A stretch of 64,000 nt of DNA from Sanguinoderma infundibulare (taxonomy: Eukaryota > Basidiomycota > Agaricomycetes > Polyporales > Polyporaceae). The notes under the pieces were generated by a model. The model was not told where the DNA came from, made no database searches, and saw only the letters and a program-made list of their open reading frames with translations. Position 1 is the first letter of the stretch. Every line of letters begins with the position of its first letter. A program made the translations under genes and the position numbers. The stretch covers positions 2,046,001-2,110,000 of the forward strand of contig JAVLRN010000001.1 in the NCBI GenBank assembly GCA_032821775.1, given 5' to 3'. Shown piece after piece: positions 45,152 to 57,600 of this stretch.

Positions 45152-46033
45152 ATGTCCAAGTCCATGTTCCGTCTTCCAGCTCGCACGCTCGCATCCCTTT
45201 CCCCGCAGGCTCATCCAGCTACAAGGACACTTGCAGCGTCTCGCGGTCCTCTTCCGCTCAGATTGTCCCCAACGGCATGTCCTGTGGCGTTCAGGCGAAA
45301 TCAGACCCACGCATCCGACAATCCAAAGCGATGTCCGTCGTGCTCGACTCCTCTGCCGACCTCACTCCCTGTTTGCCCAAACTGTTTTTACATCACACCA
45401 ATACCAGAGTCAATGACATACCATGAAATCCTTGGGACGCCATACACACCCAACCCGTTCATTGTTGATCCTAGGCAGCTCAGGAATCAGCTCCGAACTG
45501 TTCAGGCAGTCGTGCATCCGGACCGTTGGGTCGGGAAGCCCGAGGTGCGTATGTCACTTGGTTAACGTCGAGTGGGCATGAAAGAATGTCACGGAACACA
45601 GGAGCATCAAGCGATTGCAGCTGCGATGTCGTCTCGCGTTAACGAGGCTCTACACCACCTCTCCAGCCCGCTAAGAAGGGCCGAGTACATCCTTGCTCGC
45701 GAAGGTCTTGGCGGGGAGGAGACAGACAAGTTGGAAGACATGGACCTTCTTATGGAGGTTATGGAGGCCCGAGAGGGCCTTGCCAGTGCCGAGTCGGAGG
45801 AAGATGTGGCAGAGATTCGTTCAGAAAATCAAGGTGCGTATACAGAATGCTCGGCACCCCGCTGCTTCCTAACTTTGTCACCAGCTAAGATCGAGGAATC
45901 GCTGAAGGAGATAGAGCGTCTTGTTGCGTCCGAAGATTGGAAAGCTCTTCGCACCGCAACGGTCAAGCTCAAGTACTTGCAAGGCATCGAGTCCGCAGCG
46001 GCCGCTTGGCCCGCAGTCGTCCATGACCATTAG
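45152..46033 (+). CDS. JAC1: Mitochondrial HscB/Jac1 J-domain co-chaperone with zinc finger
   Basis: Jac1/HscB delivers iron-sulfur clusters from the ISU scaffold to the mitochondrial Hsp70. The N-terminus (MSKSMFRLPARTLASLSPQA) is basic, hydroxylated and lacks acids, as in a mitochondrial presequence. A four-cysteine cluster follows (CPSCSTPLPTSLPVCPNC). Next is the J domain with YHEILGTPYTPNPFIVD and the HPDRW motif needed to stimulate Hsp70. The C-terminal HscB helices are SSRVNEALHHLSSPLRRAEY, LLMEVMEAREGLASA and RLVASEDWKALRTATVKLKY. Two introns. The zinc cluster is found in animal HSCB but is absent from budding-yeast Jac1. Confidence 0.9.
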
Positions 46034-46475
46034 AATTCTGTAGAGTAGATTACAGCCGTTCCTGTTGTAGAGGACATCATATATACCTCCGCCACTCATC
46101 TTCAGGCGTGCATCCGCCGCTCGAGAACTCGCAGGACGATGAGAAAGGTTGGAAGCTACTGACGTCAGACGCTGATTTTGCAGGGCGGCAACTTCCACTC
46201 GACGAGGGAGACTGGGCGCTTGATGCTCTGCATGCCTCGTTCTCCCGACCTCGTTGTCCAACGTCGAGCCGCTGCTGTCTCCGCCAGCTACTGCATCCCC
46301 TCTTCCCTGTCTTGTACTCTCTTTCCTTCAAAAGCCGCACGTCGGCATCGCCAACGTTGTAACGAAGGCTCGAACTTGGAACAGGACGATTTAGGTTTGT
46401 GCGGCGTCTCCCTCTATCCCAGGTATTACATTTACCTACCATTGTGACAGATCCCTCTGTCCTGTTCATATCCTT
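46034..46475. promoter_or_regulatory. Intergenic, HscB 3' UTR and helicase promoter with CRE
   Basis: This 440-bp interval contains a third perfect TGACGTCA (46160-46167), about 310 bp before the helicase ATG. No gene is recognised; the small ORFs are unsupported. Confidence 0.45.
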
Positions 46476-49400
46476 ATGCGCCTTGCCTTTGCCCTAAGAC
46501 TCAGGCGCGGCCATTCGCTCATGCCATTCAAGCAATCTTCGCCGCTCGTGTCACCTTCGCCTTCGTCGTCCCGCCTTTACTCCCACTCGGTTCCCGCTGC
46601 CAAGGAGTCCTCTGCTTCACCGAAGCGCACTTCAGACACTCCCCCTACCGAGGAACCCCCCGCCAAAATCCACAAGGCCGACCACTCTCACCGAGCATCT
46701 TCCAGCTCATCAGCCATGTCCCATCAGGAGCGCTTCCATCCCCGTTCTGCCCGAGGCGCATCATCTTCGCTACTCGCCAAAGCACACAAGAACAATGCTT
46801 CTGGAGGTGGACGAGGCGGTAGTGGAAAGAAGCGGAAGGACAACCGAGCACCTGCTCTTCCCGGTCCCTTGCACGACGAGGCGTACATCACCGACACTTA
46901 CAAGGTGAAACCTCTGAAACAGATTCATGAAACCAACCCCAAGTCTCCCTTGAACAACTATCTCATGACGACCAGCGGTGGTCAAATGGAGTTCACAGGG
47001 CTCCATGGTGTGATTGAAGGTGGCGGAGATCATCCACTATGGAGGTAGGTTTTCCATGCGCTTGGCTGCGGCGATCCATCCATCTCATTCGGAGTTGCTA
47101 CTTAGATGCTCCATAGCAGTGAAATATGAGGGTGGCGAAGTCATTGGCACCGGCGACCACTCGAACCGCAAAAACGCGGAGACCTTGGCTGCCCTCTCCG
47201 CGCTGTACCAGTTGGATGCGATCGGCGCGGTATGTGTTTCACACGTGCAATCGACCACATGCTTACAATCACGTCTGGCATGAAGTTGGAGAAGCGTAAG
47301 GAGAAGGCCAAGGAGGAAGCAAGTCCCGTCGACACCGTCTTGTCAGACGGTTCTGTGGTTTCCTATGAGCGCGCTCGGCACTTCATGGACTACTACTGTC
47401 GCCGTTTCCGCTTTGCAAAGCCGGACATCGTCTATGCGCAGCCCACTCGTGGACCGTGGCAGGCTGACATGATTGTGGGCGACCGCCGCATCGGATTCGG
47501 CAAGGGGCCGAGCAAGAAGGAGGCTATGAATAGGTGTTACACCGACGTTGTGCAGTACCTGGAGAAGTGCGACCCCAACATCTGGCAGGAGTTTCTGACG
47601 GACGTCAAGGCCGGCAAGGATCTCGGTATGGCCTCCTCTGTGTTATTCCAAGCAGATGAGTTGCTAGAGGACAAGATCCAGAACTTGAAGGACGACATCA
47701 AGCGGAGTACCCTCTACCGCAATAGGCCAACCATACGTTCCACCGCCAATGGACAAGACCTTCAGCAGCAAGGTTCATTCTACCGCCGACCCCCTGCATC
47801 CGCTACTTACCTATCTGAGAAGTCGGCTCGACTTCACACCCGTCGCGAGGCGTATTTGACCAACCCCGATCTAGAAGCCATTCGTAACACCCGCGCCTCT
47901 CTCCCAGTCTTCACGAAGTCGGACGATCTAATCAAGCACGTCAACGAACACGATGTCACCATCTGCATGGCGGCCACTGGTTCCGGTAAAACCACACAAA
48001 TTCCGCAGCTCATCCTCGACCAATGGATCGATCGCGGAGAAGGTGCAAAGTGCAACATTATCTGTACCCAGCCTCGCCGTATTGCCGCCATCAGTGTCGC
48101 GGAACGTGTCGCGAAGGAGCGAGGCGAGTCGTGCGGCAGGGAAGGTACGGTTGGGTACCAGGTCCGATTCGAGTCGAAGCTCCCGGAGGATCACGGTTCG
48201 ATCACCTACTGCACAACTGGTGTCTTCCTGCGGAAGATGCAGACAGCACTAATGGAGACGTCCTCGCGGAGGAGCATGGACGACGTAACGCACATCATTG
48301 TCGATGAAGTCCATGAGCGCGACGTCGACATCGACCTGATGCTTGTTGTCCTCAAGCGACTGCTGGCGGAGCGTCGTGCACAGAAGAAGCCGATCAAAAT
48401 CGTGCTGATGAGTGCGACCATCGACGCAACGCTCTTCCGGAACTACTTCCCCGACGAGCAGGGCCAGCCCGCGGGTGTCGTCGAAATCCCTGGTCGTGCC
48501 TACCCTGTCCAGAAGCACTTCCTCGACGAGTTCGTCCCGGAATTGGTCTCGAATACGCAGGCATCTTGGGTTTTCCGGGAAGAGTCGGTCAAGAAGTACC
48601 TCACTCAAGAGTTAGGTCCTGATGCCCCGGGCATCGCTCCCTCATTACCTTCCTCTCGCGCCCCAACCCCTGTCCTTAGGGAACACTCCCGCGACACAGA
48701 CGACCTCGAACTCCCGGCACCCCTTATCGCATTGACCATCGCACACGTCCTGAAGAAATCCCAGGACGGCCACGTACTTGTATTCTTGCCCGGCTGGGAC
48801 GACATCAGTGCCGTCCGGAGATGCCTACTCGCGCCCGACAGGTCAAGATCATTCGGGTTTGACTTCGATGATTCGAGCAAGTTCAGCATTCACCTTCTTC
48901 ACTCTACCATCCCTGTCGCTGAACAGCAGGCCATCTTCGATCCTCCTCCTCCCGGTATCCGTCGCATTATCCTTTCCACCAACATCGCCGAAACTTCCGT
49001 CACAATCCCAGACGTCGTGTATGTCGTCGACACCGCGCGCATCAAGGAACAGCGCTACGATCCATCGCGCCACATCTCAAACCTCGTCTCTGCATGGGTC
49101 GGCACCTCGAACCTCAACCAGCGTGCGGGTCGTGCGGGTCGTCACCGTCCTGGAGAGTACTTCGGTATCCTTAGTCGGAAACACTCCGAGGAGCTGCATT
49201 CGCACCAGACGGTGGAGATGAAGCGCGTTGACCTCGAGAACGTCGTCATGCACGTCAAGGCGCTCAACTTCCCCAATATGACCATCGAGCAGGTCCTTGC
49301 GGAGACTATCGAGCCGCCTGCACCCGAGCGCATCGAGGCGGCGATCGATTCCTTGCATATGGTTGGTGCCCTCGACGCGAATGACAATCTCACGTCGCTC

Positions 49401-50727
49401 GGAAGTGTCCTACTGCAGCTCCCTGTCGACCCGCGCCTTGGCCGCCTCGTCCTGTTTGGTTCCTTCTTCCGATGCCTCGACTCTGCACTCACTCTTGCTG
49501 CCATTATGGGTGCCCGTGAGCCGTTCGTCGCCCCGATCCACGTCAAGCAAGAGGCACAGGCGAGGAAGAACTCGTGGACGCCCGAAGAGTTCCGTTCTGA
49601 TATCCTTGCCGCGCTTCGCGCATACAAGGAGTGGTGGCCGCTCCAAAGCCAGGGCATGTTTGTGTCCGCGAACAGGTTCTGCTCGGACAACTTCTTGTCA
49701 AAGCCAACGCTGCTCAACATCGCAAAGGTGAAGGACCACATGCTGAAGGCGTTGTACGACGTCGGTGTCATTGACATCTCCGCGGGCGGTCGGCTGCCGT
49801 ATGTCCCACCTGGAGCGCGGTCGAGAGAAATTCCACCTATCCCGAACCAGCTGAACGAGAATGGCGACTCGTACCCCCTCCTTGCTGCTCTCATCGCCAT
49901 CGCTTGTCAGCCCAAGTTCGCTATCCGCACTAGCGAGAGGACCTACCGGACTGCCGTGGACAAGGTGAGCACGCTGCTGTGCGTTAGTATTTTGGGCCTT
50001 CGCTGATATTGGTTTGAAGACGGTAATCATCCATCCGTCGAGTGTCAACCACCGCAAGCGAGAAATGTCCAAGGACGGTAGTCCCCACATCGAGAAGCAG
50101 ATCGTCGCATACGCTGAGAAGAGGCAGAACATCTCCACGAGCGCCAATGCGGAGAAGTACTTGGTCGCTACGACTCGCTTGGATCCCTTGACATACGTGT
50201 TGTTCGGGGCGTACCGCATCTCCGTCACGTCGCGTGGGCTAGAGTGCGATGAATGGCTCCCTATCATCGGCCGGATGGACGTCTTGGACGACCTGGAGCG
50301 GCTCAAGGTCATGATGGAGGACTGCATGCTTCGCGTTTTCCAGGGCATTATCGCCAGCCGACAGCGGAAGGCGCACCAGTACAGGAAGCCTCTGACGTAC
50401 GCCGAGGGTAGAGAGGACGAGTCTGGTGACGAGGAAGAGGATGACCTGACGAACGTGCCATTGACGGAGACGGAGATGAAGGAGCTCGACCTGATGACGA
50501 TGGACGTTGTCCGGATTCTGAACCACTACAGCACGTACCGCGTTGCGATGCAGTCCCAGTCGAACTCGCGTCCTGGGACCCCGATGGACTCGCCTTCTTT
50601 GGCGTCCGTGCGCCTTCCGCCATACGCGTCGCATAGCGGAACGCGGTCAGGGTATTCGACCCCGTACAACATGACGTCGGCATACTCGTCGAGGCCGAGC
50701 ACGCCGAGTCGACTCTCGAGGCACTAG
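46476..50727 (+). CDS. DExH-box RNA helicase with two dsRNA-binding domains (DHX9-type)
   Basis: A helicase of roughly 1,350 residues, similar in layout to DHX9/MLE. The N-terminus (MRLAFALRLRRGHSLMPFKQ, then SSSRLYSHSVPAAKE) looks like a mitochondrial targeting sequence. Two dsRBD-like segments follow: PKSPLNNYLMTTSGGQMEFT with GTGDHSNRKNAETLAALSAL, and VSYERARHFMDYYCRRFRF with IGFGKGPSKKEAMNRC. The helicase core has ATGSGKTTQIPQ, DEVHERDVDIDLM (DEVH instead of DEAH), SATID, NIAETSVTIPDVVYVVD and NQRAGRAGRHRPG. Winged-helix, ratchet (HA2) and OB-fold regions extend to about 50.3 kb. The tail has Ser/Pro/Thr repeats ending in RPSTPSRLSRH. Introns lie at about 47045-47105, 47230-47285 and 49963-50020. 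The biochemical family is clear; the organelle is inferred. Confidence 0.9.
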
Positions 50728-51129
50728 ACGATAGCACCATCTCGTGGTGGAATCGAGTTAGAGGAAATTTCGTTTTGTCACCGTACCAAGATATACTAGC
50801 CTTTTACTCGCACGATCAGTGTTATAATGAGAATCTTTCTTCGCTCACAAGCTCACGACGCATGGAGTGGCCCTCGCGATGTGGATGACATCACGTGAGT
50901 CACAGATGGGGAAGCGGGCGCGTGGTGGGAGGGATAATGATAGACTTGAGACTGGCATCCACTCCACTCTCGACGGTCTTGCGACTGTACATGACCTGAC
51001 CTGGACTGCTTATTTCACCTCCTCTGACGACACTGGCTTATTGTCAACGCTCCGCTTCGATTCCCTTTGCAAACTTGGTTCCGGAACAACTAACGACGAC
51101 TAGTTACCCCCCACGCTCAATATACCACC
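50728..51129. promoter_or_regulatory. Intergenic upstream of AP-2 alpha with E-box/AP-1 composite
   Basis: This holds the helicase 3' UTR (AT-rich to about 50840) and the AP-2 alpha promoter. CACGTG (50892-50897) overlaps TGAGTCA (50896-50902), an E-box fused to a Gcn4/AP-1 type site, about 230 bp before the ATG. Confidence 0.45.
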
Positions 51130-54100
51130 ATGGCGACTAATATGCGAGGCCTGACGCAGGTAGGCTTGTCTATCCGCTTCAGTTTAGCCCGGATTCACGC
51201 GATGCGTCCAGTTCATCGCAGACATCCGCGGTGCACGCGTCAGGGAGTTGGAGGAGAAGAGGATTAATAAGGAGATGGCCAATATCCGTAAGCGGTTCAA
51301 AGGTACGCCCTCCGCGTTGTTCTGGTGCGCCTGTATTCAACCTCCTCAGATGGAAACCTTGACGGGTACCAGAAAAAGAAGTGAGCCTATTCCTCTCGTC
51401 ATATAGTGCGTGGCGCGCTGACTCGCTGCCGCATAGATATGTCGCGAAAGTCATCTTCACGTACATCCTCGGGTACAAGGTGGACATCGGACACATGGAG
51501 GCCGTTAACCTCATCTCAAGTTCGAAATATAGCGAGAAGCAGATCGTGAGCACCCTCCTCGAGTAGGTCTTTGCAGCACCCATTCATGTGCAGTGGCTCT
51601 GTAGGGCTACCTTGCTGTGACGCTTCTCATGCACGAGAACTCCGACTTTCTTCGGCTGGTCGTGAACTCCATCCGGAAAGACCTCAACGATAACAACGAG
51701 ATCCACAACTGCTTAGCCCTGCATGCCATTGCAAACGTCGGCGGTCAGGAGATGGCAGAAGCCCTTGCCGAGGACGTGCACCGTCTGTTGATTTCTCCGT
51801 AAGTTCCCTAAATATATAACGCGTTTCGTTACTGGAGCGCTGTACCAGGACTTCGGAGAACTTTGTGAGGAAGAAGGCGGCCCTCACCTTACTACGATTA
51901 TATCGGAAGCACCCTGACGTCATCCCTGCCAAGGAATGGGCGTTGCGCATAGTGTCCATCATGGACGATCCTGACCTTGTGAGTTGGTCAACGCCGCATT
52001 TGTCTCCCAGCTTACGTGTGAATAGGGTGTAGTTCTGAGTGTTACCAGTTTGATCATGGCGCTCGCACAAGATCACACAGAGGCGTTCACTCTGTGCTAC
52101 CAGAAAGCTGTTGACCGGTTGAACCGTGTAAGTGTATGTCCAACTCAGACTGACGAACTTGCTCACGATTTCTATTCAGCTCGTTGTAGAGCACGAGTAC
52201 TCGGCCACGTATGGGTACTACAAGGTTCCGATACCTTGGCTCCAAGTCAAGCTCCTTCGACTTCTGCAGTACTACCCTCCTCCAGGTAAGCATGCCTTGC
52301 CGCTCATTCCCCACTTTCATCTCATAATCGTTTCATCAGATGATCCCACGATACAGACCATGCTCCAGGAGGTTCTACAAACCGTTATGAACAACTGCAA
52401 CGAGCCTTCGAGGAACGTTCAACACAATAACGCGCAGCACGCTGTTCTCTTCGAGGCTATCAGTCTCGCTATCCACATCGATACGAACTCCCCGCTGGTG
52501 AACACCGCTGCAGTTCTTCTCGCTAGGTTCATCAGCTCGAAGGAAACCAACGTCCGGTACCTTGGTTTGGATACCATGGCTCATCTTGCCGCCCGCACTG
52601 ACAATCTGGAGGCCATCAAGAAGCATCAAGGAACGATCATCCTGTCACTTCGCGACAAGGACATCTCTGTCCGGAGGCGGGCGCTAGATTTGCTCTACAG
52701 TATGTGTGACACGGACAATTCGGAGCTCATCGTCGGCGAACTTTTGCGGTACCTGAAGATAGCAGACTACGGACTGCGAGAGGAGATGGTGCTAAAGATT
52801 GCCATTTTAACGGAGCGGTATGCGAACACGTACAAGTGGTACGTCGACACCATCCTGGAGCTGCTGAGCGCGGCTGGCGACCATGTCGGCGAAGAGGTCT
52901 GGTACCGTGTGGTTCAGATCGTCACAAACACGGAGGACCTACAAGGGTACGCTGCAAAGGTGGTTTTCGAGTACCTGAAGTCACCCTCATCCCATGAGAG
53001 CTTGGTCAAAGTCGGCGGTGAGTGCTTTTAACAGAGCGACTCTCAGCATCGGGCTCAGACGTTGGCCAGGCTATATTCTCGGCGAATACGGCCACCTCGT
53101 TGCAAATGAACCTGGCTATAGCCCCATTGAGCAGTTCCAGGCTCTGCACTCGAAGTCGCAATTCTGCATGGCGCCCACTCGCGCCCTCCTCCTGTCGACC
53201 TACATCAAGTGGGTTAACGTATTCCCAGAGATCAAACCTCAGCTAGTCAACGTCTTCGAGCGCTATCGTCATGTCCTCGATGTTGATCTGCAACAACGAG
53301 CGTGCGAATTCTACGCGCTTTCGCAACGACCAGAGGACGACGAACTGCTTCAGAACGTCTGCGAGGAGATTCCACCCTTTCCCCCACGCGAAAGCACCCT
53401 TCTCAGCCGTCTCAACAAGAAGCACGGCGATACCTCAGATCAGAGAACATGGAACATCGGCGGCAAGGAGTCGAACCTCGACCGATCGGCGTCGAAGCTT
53501 ATGCGCAAGGCGACCACGAAACTGGATACGAACGGGTCAGGGTCGACCACCGCCACTGGTGACGTTTCGGCGGACATCACGAACTCTCTCCTCGGCCTCG
53601 ACCTCAGCAGTTCCCCCACTGTAGCCGAGCCCACAGCGTCTATGGCGGCAAAGGGCATCCCGCGCCTCACCGCTGGTCCCAATGTCGAGCGCTGGTTCGA
53701 GAAATTGCTCTATAACGCCGAGGGCGTGCTCTACGAGGACGTCCAGATCCAGGTCGGCGTCAAGTCGCGATACCACGGCCCCCTCGGTCAGGTCGCGGTC
53801 TACGTCGGCAACAAGATGTCCGCGCCCCTCACGTCGTTCACGACGACCTTGCACAACGAGGAGTCGGAAGCGCTCTCGGCGTCGTTCGTGAAGATCGCCC
53901 CGAGCACGCTCGCGCCGCGGACCCAAATCCAGCAGGTCGTGCAGGTCGAGTGCAAGAAGATCTTCAAGACGACGCCCATCCTCGTCGTCTCCTTCCTCGC
54001 CGGCGCGCACCAGACCATCGCCGTCCGGCTCCCGATCGTGGTCACGAAGTTCCTCGAGGGCGTGAAGCTCGGCTCGGCCGACTTCTTCGAACGGTGGAAG

Positions 54101-54507
54101 CTCATCGGCGGTCCCCCACGCGAGGCCCAGAGCATCTTCCCCATCACGCTGGACGCCACCGGCCACATCGACCTAACCAAACAGCGGCAAGTTGTGTCTG
54201 GTCACGGCTTCCAGGTTCTGGAAGGCGTTGACCCCAACCCGAGCAACGTCGTCGGTGCGGCCATCCTGCACACGGCTGTGGACGGCAAGGTCGGGTGCTT
54301 GCTGCGTCTAGAACCGAACAGAGAAGCGAAGGTGCGGTCTTAGCCTTGTATTTCGTCTCTCTTGCTCACACTCGTGGTTGCCGCCAGCTTTCTCGAGTCA
54401 CAGTCCGCAGCACATCAGAGGACGTCGCCGCCGAGGCGCAGAAGCTCGTGCAGAAGCCACTCATGGCGGACGCATCTGGAGTCCCAGAGAAGCGCACCAC
54501 CAGCTGA
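51130..54507 (+). CDS. APL3: AP-2 adaptor complex subunit alpha
   Basis: Alpha-adaptin is a large subunit of the AP-2 complex, which links cargo and PtdIns(4,5)P2 to clathrin at the plasma membrane. The opening [10 protein letters not shown] and [20 protein letters not shown] with [10 protein letters not shown] is the conserved N-terminus holding the basic lipid-binding residues. The trunk solenoid follows: [88 protein letters not shown] and [21 protein letters not shown] Ser/Thr-rich hinge near 53.45-53.65 kb is followed by the ear (appendage) with beta-sandwich and platform subdomains up to the last short exon. That exon ends in [11 protein letters not shown]. Many introns sit in the first half; the ear is nearly intronless. 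Confidence 0.93.
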
Positions 54508-54696
54508 TCGCCCCGGCTCTATGTTGTTCATTCCGTGTTGTTTCCTCTCGCTCTGTAGCATGGACCTATCTACTACCGGATTGTATACAATGTAACATCG
54601 ACGACTAATGCATAATAATACAAACTCGCGAACCACGCGGAAAGAAGAGAGAAAGATAGCGGCGGCAGGTCGTGGCACGAGGCGGCAGCGACCGAA

Positions 54697-57600
54697 CTAT
54701 CGCCGTGTCAATATAGACCGAAAGATGTTTCTGCGCCTCTTCCCAGCCTCGTCTTCCACAGAGCTATCGGACATGGGCGACAGCAACGGGTCCGGGACAG
54801 GCTTCCTGCCCAACGGGGAATCAGTAGAAGTCGAACGTGGATGATGAACGTGGACGAGGGGAGGTCGCTTGGGTCGACAGTCATCCAACCCAGTCGGTGA
54901 CACAGGCAGGGCTGGAAGAGAGGATGGTGGTATAGGCATTGGAGGATGCGCTGGCGAACGAGGCTCGGCAACAGAGCTCGAGCTCAAGGACCGTCGAGAG
55001 CTGTCCTCAGACTTTCGTTCAGGGGTGGATGGTGCTGTCGAAGGCCGACTTAGCTTTCGCTGGCGGGGTCGCTTGGTGGGTGAAATGACGACGGCCGACA
55101 GCTTGCGTTCCCGGGTCGGGAGTTTCCGGGTGGAAGACGGCGTGGTGGGAAGGGGGTTGGTGGGCAGAGGGCTGGTAGGGGGCGGAGGGAGGGAGACGTT
55201 GATGACCGGTTCGGAGTGCTGTCGCCGCGGCTTCGCGGCGAGCTTGCTGACGCGGAAGAGCGCCTGCTCCTCGACCTCGAGGCAGCGTGTGCAGAAGTCC
55301 GAAAAGTGCTTGTCTTCTGGGTTTACCTGTTTGGTGGGCTGGATGTTCTGTGTTCTAGAGTGGCGAACGACGACCGAGGTGACCACCGCGAGGTGTCGGG
55401 GTATGTCTAGCAGATGGGGTAGTAAGGGTATAGCTTCGCGATACAGGACGGGTGCCGTAGCGGTCCGTTGTCGTAGGGCATTCATGATCCGCAACCGCTC
55501 GTGCTTGTCCGAGGAAAGAGGCGTGGAGGGTCCCTTGCTTCCAGGCTCGGGCGTGGAAACGATGATGATGTAGTCAATCATGGCTTGCAGGCTGTTGGTG
55601 AGAAATTCCTTCACGCCGCGCATGAACTCCTCCTTCTTCACGGTCTAGGCAACTGTTGTTGGCACATCATTCATTGTGAAGTGTGCTCGGACTTACGGGA
55701 TTGAGATTAGCGAGGCTCTGTATCACTTTCGCAATCAGCGTGAGACTCCGCTGGACGGCAACGTCGGGGAGACCTGGCAATGCAATGTGGCTTAGCGAAG
55801 AGCGGAGAGGTGACATAAGGAAAGGACACATGCCTGGCAGGATCCCGAACAGATGGGGGTGAAGAATTGCAGGAACGATGAAACGCAAGAAACAGAAGGC
55901 GGAGACGCTCTGCCACGGAAGCTCGCGATTGCTGTCATCCCTGACCCGATATCTGCTCTCCACCAATCGCCTAATGTGCTCGAAGAGCTTCCGGAGTTCG
56001 CTGAAGAGAGTCCCGTTCAACAGCCGGTCTCCACTCTGGGCGGAGATCGAGCACTTACGGTGGACATTGTCGCCTAGCGTCGTATATTTGGTCCCAGAAT
56101 TCCTGGCACCACAAGACAAGAAGTTCCACGTTCTTCTCGACTGCCCTTCCGCCCTTCCCGACGCGCACGGGATCGACCTCGATAGCCACCTTTTCCGAAC
56201 AAAGGCGCCGGATAGAGGGGCCCACGCTCGCCTCGAGGAATGCCATACCGTACCATGACATATAAAGCTCGACAATTTTGGTGAAGACCGTGTTACCTCG
56301 GCTGGAAGGAAAAGAACGTCAGCGAGATGAAACGCACATGCTTAGCTTCTTCCGGTGACTTACAATAATGTGTTGTGTGCTGATCCAAGCGCATATAGTT
56401 AGGCTAGAGAACAGGGAGGGCAATCGAAAACGTACAAGTCATAGTGCCGTCCACTTCGCGATCTGCCAATTCCATGATATTGTCTAGAAGAACATTCTTG
56501 GCGATGGCAATCGACATGATATCTCGGTTCACGTTCTTCAGCTTGAGCCGCGACTCTAGCTCACGCATCCAATCCAGGTGGTTACGTGAGTGCAATGTCT
56601 GAGCGAGATGTCGCATGCGCGTGAGCAGACACAATCCAAGTGATTGGATACATAACGGCAACATACCCGCAACATGCGGTTGTATGCATGGTATGGCAAA
56701 ATGATCTCCCTAGAAGCACATCAGCGGGGTGCGCGGTCTCCTTGATACATGTGGCGTTCGGACTTACTCATCGACCCGAATTTTCAGCCGCATCTCCCCC
56801 GCCTGGGTGCTGGAGGCCTGCCCGCCGTGCAAAACGGGGAACCAGCCTTCCACCGCGTCTCCCCGCCGGAAGTTGACCAGCACGATCGCCACGCTGCCGA
56901 CGATGGACGGCCGCGTCAGCCGCTTCTCCCTCCAGACGACGATCTCGAGGTTCTCAAACGGAGGTAAATCGGCGAGCTGGAACCGCTCGTGCCAGTCGGG
57001 CGAGCCGATGCCCTTCTTGACCGTCGTGCGCCCGCAGATGGTGCCGTTGACGAAAATCTCGCAGTAGACGTCCATGTCGATGGCATCCGCCTCGGCCTTG
57101 GCCTCCTGCTCCGCGCGAGGTGTTTCTTCCGATAACGGGCGCGTCACGCCGAGGTTGCGACCCTGGAGGCAGGTCAGGTCGACCTGGCGCCACATCCTAT
57201 AGAGACCGCCGTCTTCAGGTGACAGCCAGCGGCCATAGACTTCGGGCATGGCGTATGAACGGAGGAGGGCGAGCCATGTATTCGCCATGTCCTCGTCTTC
57301 GAACTGGATATAGAGCGGCTCCGTCGTGGGGGCGGCGCCGCGCATCTGACCGCTATGTAGAGAGGTGAGCGAAGGGGGCTTGCGCGTGGTCACTGTAGAC
57401 GGCACGCACGCGACAGAGAAGATGGTGATGCAGTTTCTGCGTTCGAACAGAGAGCGGTGGGCGAGCCGGATATCGGTGTGGTTTAGCAAATACATGTAGA
57501 TAGATCGGTACAATATAGTGTCCTGCCGTGCGTCAGCGCATACAACGAGAAGAAGCGCGGCGGGCATGGACACACTCACATCCACATAAATATTCAGCAG

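Noticed and set aside
49142..49900. 252-codon - strand ORF inside the DExH helicase gene
   Set aside because: It is an antisense shadow of conserved helicase exons; GC-rich third positions suppress stops on the opposite strand.
53537..54166. 209-codon - strand ORF antisense to the AP-2 alpha ear
   Set aside because: Same reason: strongly biased codon usage of the true gene leaves the antisense frame open. Its product is Arg/Glu/Asp low complexity.
54869..55573. 234-codon + strand ORF antisense to the RasGAP tail
   Set aside because: It is Gly/Arg-rich and opposite a disordered coding tail, with no family signal.
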